A stretch of DNA of 64,000 bases from Helicostylum pulchrum (GCA_025677825.1 JAIXMO010000007.1:558001-622000); one strand, 5' to 3'. Shown: positions 9,941-22,961, counted from the stretch's first letter. Translations and numbers: made by a program. The notes: a model not told the origin generated them from the letters alone.

Positions 9941-12018
9941 CTATGACGTATCCTTGCTTTTGCTTCGAAGTAATGCCCATTTCTTGGTATACTTTTTAAT
10001 GATGATTAAGTTAATCGAAGCAACTAAAAGAAAGCAACCGCAGAGGGTAAACAGTATGCCATTACCTAGCGCTCTCAGGATATCAGATGCAATAAGTGAC
10101 CCGATACCCGCCATGAGGTATCTACCGAAATTGTTACAGGCTGTAACCGAAGCGCCTTTCTCTCGAAAGCAGTCTACCATGTAAGCTGATAATGTCACAT
10201 TGGGTAACATTAACGCTAAACCAACTAAGAAAAGGGAGAGGGGGGGGGGGGGTTTAGTAAGTATGCAAGAAGGAGAAGAAAGAAAACTTACGGAAAAATT
10301 GACAAACTAAACCGTATGCAAAATGAACATTTTTTTCAACACACCAACCATACGCAATAAAAGAAACAAGTTGTAAAAGAATGGAACCATAAAATACAAC
10401 ACCACCTAGTCGCATCTCGGGGTAAATGGGTTGGTTAGTTTCTTTTACTTTAGCTACACGTTTGTTATAGATCCTGTCGGACATGCGACCTCCTGCAATA
10501 CCGCCAATCATTGACCCAACGGCCGAAGGAAGATAGCAAACGCCTACTAGACCCGAACTCATACCGTACTGCACTGAATACGTTCTCGTAAAATTAGTAC
10601 TATTTAAATAAAGAACAAAAAACCTTTACATGTAACTGTTAGCAATTATTTTGTCGTCTATTTTTTTATACGTATACTTACAGAACACCAACAAATGATA
10701 CGGCTAATGCGATATTAGGAAACAAAAATAACTTTAATGCGCCAATTGGGTTGACAATTTTTTTCTTTTTCTCGACCGGTGGTGGTTTCTTTACACTCAC
10801 AGTGTCTTGATTTAAAGTAGACGAACTATCTAGCGAAGCAGGCTTTTCGTGCAAGGTAATGTCGGAGTCAGATGTGATGGGTGCTCTCCAAGTCTCGGGT
10901 AAAAAGAAGACGATACCAAGCCAAGTCATAAAACAAAAGATGGCTAGAAACCAGAAATTACTTCTCCAGCCTAGGCCTTCGTTCAAGTAACCACCAATAA
11001 TGGGGCCAAGGGCCGGTCCTAGTAGCGGACCACAGGTGTAATATGCAAATGCTCTACCTCGTTCACCAGGCTCGAAAATATCTGCAATTGTACCTGCTCC
11101 CATTGACATGGCCTATTTATAAATATATAAGTAAAAAAAAAAAAATGATAATAAAAAAGTTGATGTATTTATACCGAACAAGAACCTATTGCACTGACTG
11201 CACGAAAAACAATAAACATTTCGGCATTAACGGATAATGCACAACCTACACTTCCAACCACAGATATGAAAAACGAAATGATGTAAATACGTCTTCGACC
11301 AAATAAGTCACCAAATGTTGCCCATACCAAAGGCTAACAAAAAAAAAGGGGGTCGTTAGTTTTACACTAGACAGAATAAAAGAAATGTCTTACAAAAAAC
11401 GCGCTAAAAAATGTATAGATGGATACTGGAAAAAAGAAACATGTAAGTTATGATGCTAAATAATAAGAAAGAAGTATGACGTACATGATGCGTTAAGAGT
11501 TATATCTGTTGTCTGAAAATCATGTTGCATTGTGATTAATGCAGGATACTATAAATCAAAAGGTTAATAATTCATAAGTATAAAATAAATAAAAAAAAGA
11601 GTAGTAGTTAAAGAAAAGCTTACGTAAATGGTGGTAGAAACAGGGGAACTATGTGAAATTAAATTAAATTAAAAAATGCTGTTTTCTGTCTACATTGCAT
11701 TCTGCAAAAAAAAAAAAAAAAAAAAAAAAATTACATTGCTCCACCTATGGCAACAAGAAAAAGAATTGTATTCTTTTTAATTATAGGGAAATTCTTGGGA
11801 TCGACATCGCTGTTGTTAGTATAAGTAGATCGTTTGCTCCAAAGCTTCCAATTACAAAAAGACTTGTGTTCAACTGAAGTATTATCAGGTTCATGATGTG
11901 TGTCCATCATTTCTAAGCTTTGACTAATCATTGGCCCACTATCTAAAGAGACAATAAGCTCTCGTTCAAGATAGCTCTTTCTTGATTGATTTGTAGCTAT
12001 TCGAGAAGTTGGTTCCAT
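9941..12018 (-). CDS. MFS drug:H+ antiporter (DHA1-type) transporter
   Basis: Eight exons on the minus strand (12018-11735, 11648-11624, 11548-11485, 11425-11394, 11333-11175, 11112-10682, 10599-10292, 10224-9941) close in frame to 528 residues. A soluble ~80-residue N-terminus precedes helix 1. Diagnostic parts are FGDLFGRRR (the loop 2-3 signature G-x3-D/G-R-R-G/R), GAGTIADIFEPGERGRAFAY (motif after TM4) and GPLLGPALGPIIGGY, the TM5 antiporter motif C. A cytosolic loop rich in Ser/Pro/Lys separates the two halves, and helices 7-12 follow with AGGRMSDR. It is probably a plasma-membrane proton-coupled exporter of drugs, polyamines or similar small molecules. The exact substrate cannot be told. 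Exon 2 is only 25 nt. Confidence 0.9.
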
Positions 12019-13350
12019 GATTAATTTTCAAGAGATAAAAAAAAGAAGAAGAAGAGAGAGAGTAAAGATGAAAGTGATGAAATATATATATTTTTTGCGA
12101 GCTCTAAATAATTTTTTCGAGCTGGAGAATCTTTTCCCCTTCAGTCTACGTGTAATTTAAGCTTATGGAAATTCTCCCTTTCACATTCGGTTTAAACTTT
12201 CCCCCTTTTTGTCATTCCGCAAAAAAAAAAAAATGCTTGAGTCACAGTTTTGCCCTCAATGTCAACATTTTGACAACAAATACGCGCTCAACCCCCTTTT
12301 TTTTTAACTTTTTGTACATACACTACAAGCAAAAAAAAAAAAAAAAAAAAAAAAAAGTCGAATACACACTTTACACATTTAAAAGCAAAACAAAGCTCCA
12401 CATGTCTTTTTTGATAACTAGACGTCAGGGTGTCACTACTGCAATCCTATGACTTTGGAAAAAAACAAAAAAAAACATGTACATAATAAACGCACAGGTT
12501 GAATGACGAGTAAAATACCTTATCACTTTGCAAAGCAGAGTGGACTGTGCTTACATAAACCGATCAGTTGTTTCCCCCAAACTGATCGAAAAAAAAAAAG
12601 GTTAGATTAAAGTTACATGTACGTTTTTTAACAACTGATAAGCAACAATTGATACGTTTCTAGTAATGGACCTGGTGTGATACACAAGAATATAGTTGTC
12701 AATGAAGCCTTTTTTAAGCGGGCTTCAATAAGCAGATCAAGTTAAAAAAGATGATTGAAAATATTATTTATACCAAACTTGAAATATTACCACGGGGGTA
12801 GATCGGTTTAGACCCATTTTTTTTTTTTTTACACACGAGGCAAAAATTTGAATAAAAATATGTCATACTCTTTAGTAAAGGGGGGGGGGGGGTTTGGTTT
12901 GTACATAAAAAGGCCTAGACCGTTTAAAAGTATCTGTCAAAAACAGGTTTATACCAAGACAAAAACTGCTTGCAAAAAAAAAAAAGCACTAAAGGTCGGG
13001 AAAGCAAATTTTTTTTGGTTGTTCGTCTAAAAACACAAATTTTATTTGGGAAGGGGGGATAATGAAGCAAAAAAAAGGGTCTCTTTTTTTCTTTTAAAAA
13101 AAAAGAGAGTATTAGATGGGGTTAAAAAAGAAAACGAGAGGATATATACAAAGAGAATATGTTTTGTGAGGGGTTTTGAGTGTGTGTGTGTGATTATTAT
13201 TTTTTAAAAAAGGAAAGTTATACAGAGAGTGAAAAAAATCATACAAAAAAAGAAAGTGAGAGGGGGGGGGGGGGAATACAGAAATAAAATAATGGGCATG
13301 AGCATAATAAAGTGAGTGAGTGAGTGTGGGTGTATAAATAAAGAGAGAGA
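12019..13350. other. Intergenic region with homopolymers and microsatellites
   Basis: No credible gene. Contains poly-A (about 12330-12356), two G11-G12 runs (12880-12891, 13262-13274), T-tracts, and GAGT/GT repeats near 13175 and 13310-13325. It holds the promoter region of the MFS gene and the 3' region of CDC24. Confidence 0.5.
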
Positions 13351-16240
13351 TTAAAGACTGACAAATAAATTGACAGTGTTATGAACACCTCTACTTTCAA
13401 AAGCCATTTGGACATCATCATTGGAACTAATAGTGATGAAATCACAGTCTTCATCTTGATACTTTAAACGTAACAAATCATTTACTTTTAAATTAGCAAC
13501 AAGTCGAATCTTTTTGTCCACTTTTTCCATTAATTCAAAAAAGGTGACTTCATTGTTTGTGACAATAACGTAGATACCATCATTGAAGTTCAATTTGATC
13601 TTGATGGTCCCAGGCGAAGGTGGGGCACCATGTGATAACGCAATATCAGTTAAACGTGGGGTAGATGCTACATTACGAATCATGGTTGGTTTCTCGGCTC
13701 GCGTAAGATCAAGAGGTGGTGGTTTATTGTTGCTAATCGATCGTACTGGCATTTGCGGTAAAGACTCAATCATCAGTTGGTTGTTCTTCATAATGTTGGG
13801 ACTACTCTGAGACCGAAGACGGTTTTGGTTAATAGGTAATGCAGGTCGCGTTATATTGTTACGAGTTAAATCAATAGCGGATGATTGTGATTGTGAACGA
13901 CCTGTAGACGCCATCGCATGTTGAATATAGTGTTGATGGTAATCTTCACTGGAATATTCTCCGTGTAAAAAGTTACTGGCAATATCAGTTAACGCGTTAC
14001 CTTCGTGCGCACGGTGCCATGTAGTGGAACTGGTACTGGCACTTGAAATACGTGATGAGCTGGTAGGTGAAGAAGGATGCGAAGGAGGCGGTGAAGCAGG
14101 GTAATAGCTATAGTTCATGACAGATGGTGGGGGTGGGGGTGGAGAAGTAGAGAGTACACTACTGTTACTTGTTAAACTAGAACTAGAACGTGGTAAAGGA
14201 GATAGATTCATACCAGGTACATTATGATGAGGACGACCATTATTGTACTTTGATTCTTGTTGAATATTTCGAATCATAGGTTGATGATGATGATGATGAT
14301 TATTGTGATGATGTTGGTTAAAAGAACTACTGCGAGATCTGTTTGAGGAAGTAGTAGTAGTAGAGAGAATGGTAGGTGTAAATTCATCTTCTTCATCATC
14401 ATAAAAGTCGTGTTCTTCTTCATCTTCCTCATCTTCTTCATTATAAGAAGTAGATGCTAACTGAGTTGTCTCGATATCAGTTGCTTTATGAATTGCTTTT
14501 GTTAAAGTAGAATTCCAAAGCTTCAACTGTTCTTCATTTCTGAATTTTAAGCACATATGCTTTAAGGTATCTTGGGTCAAGTCAAAGTTTAAAGACCAAA
14601 CACCATTTTTACAGCGAGAAGTGAGATTCATCATGTGTGAAAGATGAGTAACGATTTTAGGTACAAGACTACCACGACGTTTCTTTTTGTTGATGGATAA
14701 AGTATTTCCCTTTTGCAAGATATTGGTTCCTTTGGATTCTTTGCAGATTAAAAGAGCCTTTTCAAAAAAGAAGACATGAAGATCACGTTCAGTGGTGTCA
14801 TTGGCATTGGTGGTAACGAGTAATTTATCTTGTAACATAAGAGTACCAAAATGATCAATAGCATCTTTAGGCTCATCTAAACGTTTCTTTAGTTCTTGAA
14901 CAGCTTGAGTGTTTTCATGCTGGCGCTGCGTTTCGTTTACTTTTTCAGTGACACGTTTAATAGCGTCTACACTGTCTTGAGCTTCTTGATAATAAGTCCA
15001 TTCTTGATCTGTACTTTTTAAGATTTCCTTTAATAAAAGAGGATATTTACAGATACGTTGCACAGGTTTAATCAGCATGGAGGGTAACTGATAGATAGGG
15101 TTTAGAATATCAGCTAGTTTTTGAAGACGAGGGGTTTCTTGTACAACTAAATCTTGAGCAGAAAAGTAATTGGCACAGTAAGGTTCGTAAACAGAAAAGG
15201 CTTCTTCCATATCAATAAATAATAAGCCAATTCTTTGTTCTTCTGGTGATTTTTCAGCTATTTCTTCTAATCGAATTAAAAATCGTCGTTGAAAATCAAC
15301 CAGTGCGTTCAGGTTTCCAAATAAATAATGAATAGTATCAGGTGATACAATTTTTTGAATTTGTAACTCACGCATGTAGTTCTTTTACAAGTAAAAAAAA
15401 AAAAAGGTTTAGTATAAATATCTCAATTGTTTACTAGTTGGTATTTCCTTACTTGGAGTATCTCCATATCTTGAACATATTTTCTTTCTGTTTCCAATAA
15501 CTCGAAAACTACTTTATCCCGCGTATTTTTAGGTGCATTTGGATCTGAGTTTCTATTGGTTGACCGGACGGTAATGATTCCGCGATTTTCCAATAATTGC
15601 AATAATTTATTAATCGTATTAACAACCTTTTTTTTTAAGGAGAGAGAGAGAGGGGAGAGAAAAAGAGGTAAATAAACAAATAAAAAATGTATGAATATAT
15701 GTATACGTGTATATATTATAATACCTTTACAAAACCATTTGTATCGTTTTGATAAAGATCAGATATGGTAAACATATCTTCTTCAGGAAACAATAAATCT
15801 TGTCTGCAAGCAACAATAAAATGATATACGTTTGCTTTACATGAATTTACAGCATTCAAGTTTGGGTCTGTATCTACACTAAGTGATTTGACAGGGTTTA
15901 AAGCATTATATAAAGTACATAATGGAAAGCCTTGGCGACAGATGAGCGTTAATTTGGATAGAGGATCGGTGGTAGTGCAATCTAGATAATTTGCCATTCC
16001 TTCTACCAGTGATAATTTATCAAGGACGGAACGACAAATATGGTATAAAGAACCTGAACTAGCTGCTGTAGTGGGTGTAGTACTAGATATATTCGATATG
16101 TTTGTCGTATTCACTGGTCTTAAAGAAGGTGGTGGTGGTAGTTGCTGTGGTTGTAGTTGCGGTAGTTGTGGTGGTGGTGTTGAATCAATGGTAAGCATTG
16201 TAACCGAAGGATTTCTTCGGTTTAATGCAAGCGTAGTCAT
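13351..16240 (-). CDS. CDC24: Cdc24-type Rho guanine nucleotide exchange factor
   Basis: Three exons (16240-15725, 15626-15453, 15381-13351) encode 906 residues. The order is a Pro/Gln-rich N-terminus, a Cdc24-type calponin-like region (LYHICRSVLDKLSLVEGMAN), a DH domain opening at ELLETERKYVQDMEILQ with IKPVQRICKYPLLLKEIL as its conserved helix, and a PH domain (DKLLVTTNAND to TLTKAIHK). A long Ser/Pro/His/Asn-rich linker with an acidic block follows, and a C-terminal PB1 domain (IKIKLNFNDGIYVIV...YQDEDCDFITISSNDDVQ) ends the protein. This architecture is that of fungal Cdc24, which activates Cdc42 at sites of polarised growth. The PB1 domain binds the scaffold Bem1. A polar His run and polyproline occur in the linker. 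The start is the first ATG in the open frame, and the shared frame across all three exons supports it. Confidence 0.93.
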
Positions 16241-16251
16241 ACAGTATTAAA

Positions 16252-16277
16252 GAAAAAAAAAAAAAAAAAAAAAAAAG

Positions 16278-16316
<39 letters not shown>

Positions 16317-16320
16317 AGAA
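16252..16320. repeat. Purine microsatellite (A)n(GAAA)n(GA)n
   Basis: Poly-A of about 25 bp grades into GAAA and then GA repeats immediately upstream of the CDC24 start codon. It is likely part of the CDC24 5' leader or promoter, where on the CDC24 strand it is a pyrimidine tract. Confidence 0.8.
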
Positions 16321-16554
16321 AGAAAAAGGAAAGAACTTTAAAAAACAGGGGGAGAAAGAAAAAGAAAAAAAAAATTAACTCAGGCTTTGAGTTTCACAGG
16401 TTTTTTTTTTTTTTTTCTGTGTGAGTTATGCGTTGGCACGAAATGCATTGTTCAAAAATAACAATGATTTCCTTCTTTTGTGGATAGTTTATCAACAACA
16501 AGAAAACAAAGACGCACGCGTAAGTAATAATAAATAACAATTTTTTATTTTATT

Positions 16555-17557
16555 TTATGGATGCCATTCATGGATTGCACTTTGAATGCTCTGCCAATAC
16601 CGTAATTCAATTGCTAAATCCTTTGCCAATTTATAATCCTCGTTTTCAAACGCACGAGTCAATTTATCTACTGTTTCCTGATATTTTTCTTTGGTGTATT
16701 TAGTTAGTATCATATACAAAAAAAAAACACGTTATTTTCATTAAAAACAGTTACCGTCATTTCTCTTCTTTAATGGTTCCAAATCTGCTTCACTCATTAC
16801 TTCTTCAAGCTCCTCTCTAAACTCCATCACATCCATCAACAGAGAGGGATCGCTTAACGAGTCTCCTTCATTTACTTGATGTCCATACTGCTCCAAAATA
16901 TACTGTGCTCGACTTAATGGGTTCTTGAGTGTATGGTATGCTTTATTAATAACGGAAGATTGTAGTTGAGCATAATCATGTTCACGCTTTTTTTTTATAT
17001 CTTTGTGGTTAGTACCATTATTATTATTTAATACAAATTTATTATTATATATTACTTTTGGTGCTTGTGAAAAACTATCAGGATGAGCTTTTTGTTGAAG
17101 CATTAAAAACTTTTTCTTCATTAATTTCAAGTCAATATTAAAAGTTGGTTTATCTCTAATAAAAAAAAAGTGAGGGGGGGGGGGGGGTTAGGTTTGTGTG
17201 TATGTGTATAAATAAATAAATAATATAAACAAAAACAAAAAAAGACTATACTTACTTGTTTTCTCCACTACCAACTTGAAGTAAATGAAAAAAGTTTAAT
17301 TGAGAAGGAATAGGTTGAATAACACTACAGACTTTATTCTCGCAAAATAAAGCAGAAGGTTTGTTGGTAGATTGACATTGCCAACATGTCTTGTCCGTAC
17401 TCATGCTTTGCCATCTGTAACTTGTTGTCGCAAACAATCTGTTATTGCTGATACCTGTCTGTTTCGTTTTAATAGGTGCAAAACTTGACTTATAAATAAT
17501 CCGAGTTCTAGACAATGAACTCGACAATACTCTATGAATTAACTTTCTTGTGTTCAT
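16555..17557 (-). CDS. HSCB: Mitochondrial Fe-S cluster co-chaperone HscB/Jac1
   Basis: Three exons (17557-17256, 17155-16755, 16688-16555) encode 278 residues. The N-terminus is basic and Ser/Arg-rich, consistent with a mitochondrial presequence. Next comes a CWQCQSTNKPSALFCENKVC four-cysteine zinc-binding module, as in metazoan HSCB rather than yeast Jac1. A J-domain follows with the HPD signature in QQKAHPDSF and a conserved NKAYHTLKNPLSRAQYIL helix. The C-terminal HSCB oligomerisation domain (MEFREELEEVM to ELRYWQSIQSAIHEW) binds the scaffold ISCU. It delivers ISCU to the mitochondrial Hsp70 for cluster transfer. The last intron has a TACTAAC branch-point-like sequence. An Asn-rich insertion lies between the HPD and the NKAYH helix. 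Confidence 0.93.
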
Positions 17558-17680
17558 TTTTTTTTCTATTAGTATAACACCCCTTGATTAATAATTCACA
17601 CAAAAGAAAAAAAAACCGCTAAAAAAAAATTTGGTTTATTATTATTTTTATTAGTACTCCGGTTCTACTACTAACTACTA

Positions 17681-20600
17681 CTATTGGAAACGGTTAATCA
17701 TGTCTGAAATACGATTTGGTGATTTAGAACGGAGTTCCTTTGAGCTAGAAGTATGTAATTGATTGGGATTGTTAAACATTTCAAATCTACTACGAAGTGA
17801 TGCCATTTGAGGTTTAACGTTAGGTTGAGTAATTTCTGCAACCTCTGCATCATGACTGTCTTCTTTCTTTGTCTCTTGCTCTTGTGATACAATGACTGAA
17901 ACCTCCTCCTCTTCTTCATTTCCAGCTAACTCTTCTTGGTCTTCCTTGGGCGATGCTTCTACTTTAGCAACATCTTCTTCTTTATCAGCAACTGCTTCTT
18001 CAGCATCTTCTGCTTTAGCATCTTCTACCTTAACGTCTTCTGCATCTTCTACCTTAACATCTTCTGTTTCTTCAACGACTAATTTAACATCTTCTGCTTC
18101 AACAACTACTTTTAACTTCTCGTGCTCGTCTGCTTCGGTACCTGATGCACGCTCATCTTGCTTCTCTGGTTCCGACTCTTGTACACTACCCTCGTCCTGA
18201 ACAGGTTCGCCTTTGTGATCATCCTCTACTTTATGTACTACGTCTTGTGCCACCACCTCTTCAGTCTCTTTATGATCTGCGGCGGCGGGAGGTGGAGTTT
18301 GAATAGCATCAACTGATTTCTTCTTGACAAGTTTCTTGCGTGGTGTACCAGACGTCTTTTTAAGTTCGGGTTTCTTGCTGACTGGTACTGCTGTAGGTGC
18401 ACGCACTGTAGATTTAATAGGTGTTCTTTGCTTAATTCCGCTACTACTACCAGTAGTAGTAGTAGTAGTAGTAGTAACCTTAGAATGTTTTTATAAGTTT
18501 TTTTTGTTTTTTTTAAGGAGGCTTTTTTTTTTTAGATGTTTATACCTTTTTAGTTACGGGTGTAGAAGTAGGAGGAGAAGTACGACGTACAGTAGTCGTA
18601 GGTTTAGTAGTAGTAGCTGCGGTGGTGCTTGCACGGGTCGTAGTGGTGGCAGGTGCCTTGGATACTCTTTTGACGGGTGTTGAGGTAGGTGGTGATACAG
18701 TATCAGGCTTCTTAGCAACTGGTTCCTTGCGTCTTGCACTTGCTGCAGTAGGTGCTGTCAATCTAGAAACTAATGATCGGGTTGAACCTGTTGCCTTCTT
18801 TGGTTTTTCTTCCGTACTTTCCGCAGAAGGGGCTGCAACTTTTTTAGTCAATAAAGCCACTCTAGGTACACGAGCAGCAGCAGCAGAAGCAGGCTTAGGC
18901 TTAGGCTTAACAGTTTGTGCAGCAGGCTTTTTAGGTTCTTCAGTCGTAGCAATAACGGGTTTTTTGACAAGCGTGGTTGGTTTTTTAAGACCTAGTGGTT
19001 TACGAACTGGGTCTTTTTTCTTATCTTGTTCAGGGATTGTCTTACGTAACGTCGTAGTGTGATGTTTATTAATAGGGGCTCTTGGTTTAAGTTCCCTTTT
19101 ATTATTGACAGAAGAAACCTTATTTGCTGTCTTCTTTACTACCTCCTTTAACGGCTTTTTCTCATCCATACTGCTGGCACTGCTGTGATCTTCATAATCT
19201 CCTTCAGATGAAATAATTGAAGACGCTGTGTTGGATTCATTGGTAGTAATATGTTGACCAATAGAAGAGCTACTAGATTGATCCTCTTGCTAAAAATAAA
19301 TATAAATAAACATTACGTTGTTAGCCCCTTAATTTTTTATTTTTATATTATTATAAACTTACAATTTCGTTATCTTCTTCCTCTTTCTCCTCGTGATGAT
19401 CAAGGATGGCCTCTGACAGCTTGTCGTTAACAAGAATCATAGCAGGTTTAGTTGACTCGGGTTCTGTTTGTTCTTCCTGTTTGGTTTCAACTCCGATTAT
19501 GACCTGGTCAAGGATTTCAGGACAGCAGTTATCCGTAGTAGTAGTAGGTTCCGGTTTAAGTGCAGCAGGAACGGGCTCTTCAACGACATCTACAATGACA
19601 GCCGGTGCTTGTACTACCTCAATTCTCTTCTCAACCTTCTTTTCTTTATTCACGGATGATGACATTGGCGTCTTTTTAAGTCCTCCAAGTGCTGCTATTA
19701 AATCGTTGACCGATTTGGCCTGTTTCTTTTCTTCCGGTTTCTTTATTTCTGTAAAAAGTTTCTTTCTGTCCGCGATAGATGGCATTTTTTGTTCTGGCTT
19801 TTGCTCAGCTTGCTTAGTACCTTCCACTGCCGCTTTATTTACTGCTCCAGCTGTTTCAGCAATCGCCACATATGATTCAATTACTTCCTTATCTGCGGTG
19901 CTTTGATCGGACTTGTTCTCCACAACGTGGTCTTTCTTATCAGATTCCTCTTTAGTAATAACAATACACTCGCCCTCGGCACCTTGCGTAGCAACGGGGT
20001 CCTCCTTGGGAGCAAGTGTTTCCTCTTCTTTAACAACGGGTGTTTCTTCAACAACAGGATCTACCTTGGCAACGGGTGTTTCCTCGACAACAGAATCTTC
20101 CTTAGTTGCGGGAGTTTCGTCAACAATGGGATTTTCCTTAGCAACAGGTTCTTCCTTAACAGCCGAACTTTCCTCAGCAATGGGTGCTTCCTTAACAGCA
20201 GAAGTTTCCTCGACAACAGGATCTTCCTTAGTTGCGGGAGTTTCGTCAACAATGGGATTTTCCTTAGCAACAGGTTCTTCCTTAACAGTCGAACTTTCCT
20301 CAGCAATGGGTGCTTCCTTAACAGCAGAAGTTTCCTCGACAATAGATTCTTCTTTAACTACAGGTGTTTTCTCAACAATGGCTTCTTCCTTAGCTTCAAG
20401 AATAGGCTCTTCCTTAGCATCAACAATAGGTTCTTCCTTAGCATCAACAATAGGTTCTTCCTTAGCATCAACAATAAACTCGTCCTTAGCATCAACAATA
20501 GACTTGTCCTTAGTAACAGGTGTTTCCTTAGCAGCAACAGCTACTTCAACAATAAGCTCGTCTTTAACAATGGGCTCTTCCTTAACAGCAACTGTTACGC

Positions 20601-22418
20601 CAACAATAGGCTCTTCCTTAATAGGATCTTCCTTAGGCTCGGTTTCATCTTTAACAGTTTCATCCTCAACAGATTCTTCCTTGACAGGTTCGTTTTTCAC
20701 AACGGGTTCTTCTTTAGCTACAGGCTCTTCCTTTTTAATAACTGGCTCTTCCTTAATGACAGAATCGCCGTTATCAATAAGCTCTTCCTTGGTAGCAGGG
20801 ATTTCTTCAACAGCGAGATCTACTTTAACTAAATAACTCTCCTTAACAGAATCATCCTTGGCAGCAGGAGTTTTTTCCTCCTCCTCAACAGCAACAGATT
20901 CTTTAGCCATTTCTTGTTCAGCAGCAGCAGCAGAGGTCTTTTCGTCAGCAGTAATAGATTTATCAGTAACAACTTCTTGTGCGACGAGATTTTCACTGGT
21001 AGAAGATTCAATAGATGCCTCAATTACAACAAGTGTTTCTTGAGTTGTAGGCTGGTTCTTATCGCCTGATACTTGTTGTTCAGAAGGAACTTGTGTAATC
21101 ACGGGCTCGGCTGTAGATTCTTCAACCAAAAGGATCTCTCTTGTAAGTTGATGTTTGTCCGTATCTCGCTTGGCAGAACCGATTTGTTCAAAATCCCCTG
21201 CGAGCTGTTGTTCAGCTTCTGGTTTAGCAGGACAAATCTGTAAAACATGCTCAAAATCTTGTACGGGAGTTTGCTGTTGCTGCTCAGGTTCTGGTTTAGT
21301 AGGACAGACTTGTTGCACAGATGCTTGTTGTTCAGGTGTAGAGTGGTTGGTATCTTGGGTATCGTTTTTGACCAAGGATATATCATGGGCTACATGGTCA
21401 CCCGTTTGAAGTAAAGTAGGGTCGGGATTTACAATTTGGGTAGCTTCAACTTCAACTTCTACGGCCACATCGGGTTTACAGATTTTGTCGGTAAGTACTT
21501 CTTGGGCCAAGTCATGAGTTACTTTCACTTGATTGAAAATTAAATCAATCTCTCGTTCTGCACTGGTTAAACAATCACTTCCATGGGTTGCATTGTGAGA
21601 TCCATCCGTACCAAAAATAGCTCGGATGCTACATTAAATTGAGTACAAAGAAAATATATAAGAAAAAAAAAAGATTTTTTTTTTACCTGGTTGGTTCAAC
21701 TTGTCTAGCTTTATTAGAGTCTGTAGGACCCATAAGTACCCTCCAAGATTGAATAGCGTCTTCTTTTTCTAACATAAGCGCATAAACAGGTGCACTATTT
21801 CATATACAAATAAGTTTTCTTTGTGTGTAAAACGTAGCACAGAAGCCTGCATCACTTTATATAATCGATTTTTTTTTTTATTTATTTACCTGCTCATCCA
21901 ATTAGTAAGGTCATTATAAAACGGCTTTCCTTCATGCTCTCGATAAAATAAACATGCGTTTTCTTTTGAAAGATGAATCTCTCGTTCCTGAACTATAATA
22001 AAATCATGTTGTTTGATTTGTTTAATAATAGCTTCTTTGTTGTTTGCTTGCATAGCATCAGGCTTAATCAAAGCTAAAGTTCTGATTGTTGGCTATAGGG
22101 TTGATTAATAAAAAAAAGAAGGACGTTTTTTTTTTGGTTTCTCTTTTTACCTTTGTTTCATCCTTAAAAGAGGTTCCTGCAACTACGAAAAAGAAACATA
22201 ACCAATCAGAAAAAAACCAAAATCAAAAAATCAATTATTTTATTTTACCTTGTTCAGGTACACTAATAGCATCAACTTTTTGTGTCTAGAAAAAAATAAA
22301 ATAAAGCCGTGTCAAAAAAAAAAAAAAAAAAAATGCAACTTGAATCATTTTTAATAGGTCCCGAGAAGAGTTACTCTTTTTTACTTACAGTTTCAACGTT
22401 CATCTCGAGCGCCGACAT
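17681..22418 (-). CDS. Nucleoside diphosphate kinase domain fused to ~1200-residue acidic repetitive tail
   Basis: Eight exons (22418-22389, 22285-22249, 22182-22151, 22092-21890, 21794-21687, 21628-19363, 19289-18546, 18478-17681) close in frame to 1405 residues. Residues ~34-175 are a nucleoside diphosphate kinase domain: TLALIKPDAM at the start, MGPTDSNKAR, and IRAIFGTDGSHNATHGSD with the phosphorylated His at about 152. It would transfer gamma-phosphate between nucleotides. The rest is low complexity: a Glu/Val/Pro/Lys region of ~10-residue tandem units (EEPIVDAK, KEDPVVEETS), a motif PSIADRKKLFTEI, a Lys/Thr/Pro/Ala-rich basic region, a second acidic region, and a conserved-looking C-terminus SLRSRFEMF...ISDMINRFQ. 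Ordinary NDPKs have ~150 residues. The catalytic and tail parts share exon 6, so the fusion is not a model artefact at a splice site. Tail function unknown. Confidence 0.82.
20010..20720. repeat. Coding minisatellite (30-bp units, with a duplicated ~120-bp block)
   Basis: Within the NDPK-fusion gene, units of about ten codons of the type EEPxVxKE repeat. Two nearly identical ~120-bp blocks occur at about 20090-20210 and 20210-20335, reading (minus strand) ...AVKEAPIAEESS..VKEEPVAKENP. Three perfect or nearly perfect 30-bp units lie at 20400-20490. This indicates recent tandem duplication or slippage while the frame was kept. Confidence 0.85.
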
Positions 22419-22961
22419 ATTTTTTTGTATTATTATTTCTTATAAACTATTATATATATAAAGAATATATACAAGACAGTTTTATTGTAATAAAAAGGGT
22501 TATACTTTCAAAAAAAACAGAAAAATAATAAAAAGGGAAAAAAAAAGAAAGGGAATGTTTATGGGCTTTTCACACAGAAAAATTTCCAAGTTTTTTTTTT
22601 TCGTGACGTACTTTTTAAGGTATCGTGTCACTATTCCTAATTCAAGTACTTGTAACACCTTTAATGTATAGGGTAAAAAGCGTGCGTCTGTTTATTGGTA
22701 AAGAATTGGATTAATTTATGCGATGTGATGTATATTCTTAGAGGAAAAAAGAAAAAGAAATATAGTATGGCGTGGAATAAAAAATAAATTGTACACAAAC
22801 AAGTCGACAGTAATTACGCAGATTGTTTGTGCATATATTTATATATAAAGAAAAAGAACACAATGATTCGTATTTATTTTAAATTATAAATGTATATATA
22901 GAGAGTAAAGAAAGAAAGAATGAAAAAAAAATAAGGGGGTTCTGCTTTAAAAAAAAAACGA
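22419..22961. other. Intergenic region
   Basis: AT-rich. Holds the promoter region of the NDPK-fusion gene and the 3' region of DUR3. No gene or notable repeat seen. Confidence 0.5.

Noticed and set aside
16252..16320. Possible CRISPR-like or regulatory tandem array
   Set aside because: It is a simple purine microsatellite without unique spacers, in a eukaryotic genome.
17892..20836. Long plus-strand Ser/Thr-rich and Asn/Phe-rich frames (up to 309 codons) opposite the NDPK-fusion gene
   Set aside because: They are antisense shadows of the repetitive acidic coding region; the minus-strand frame has introns, a kinase domain and correct closure.
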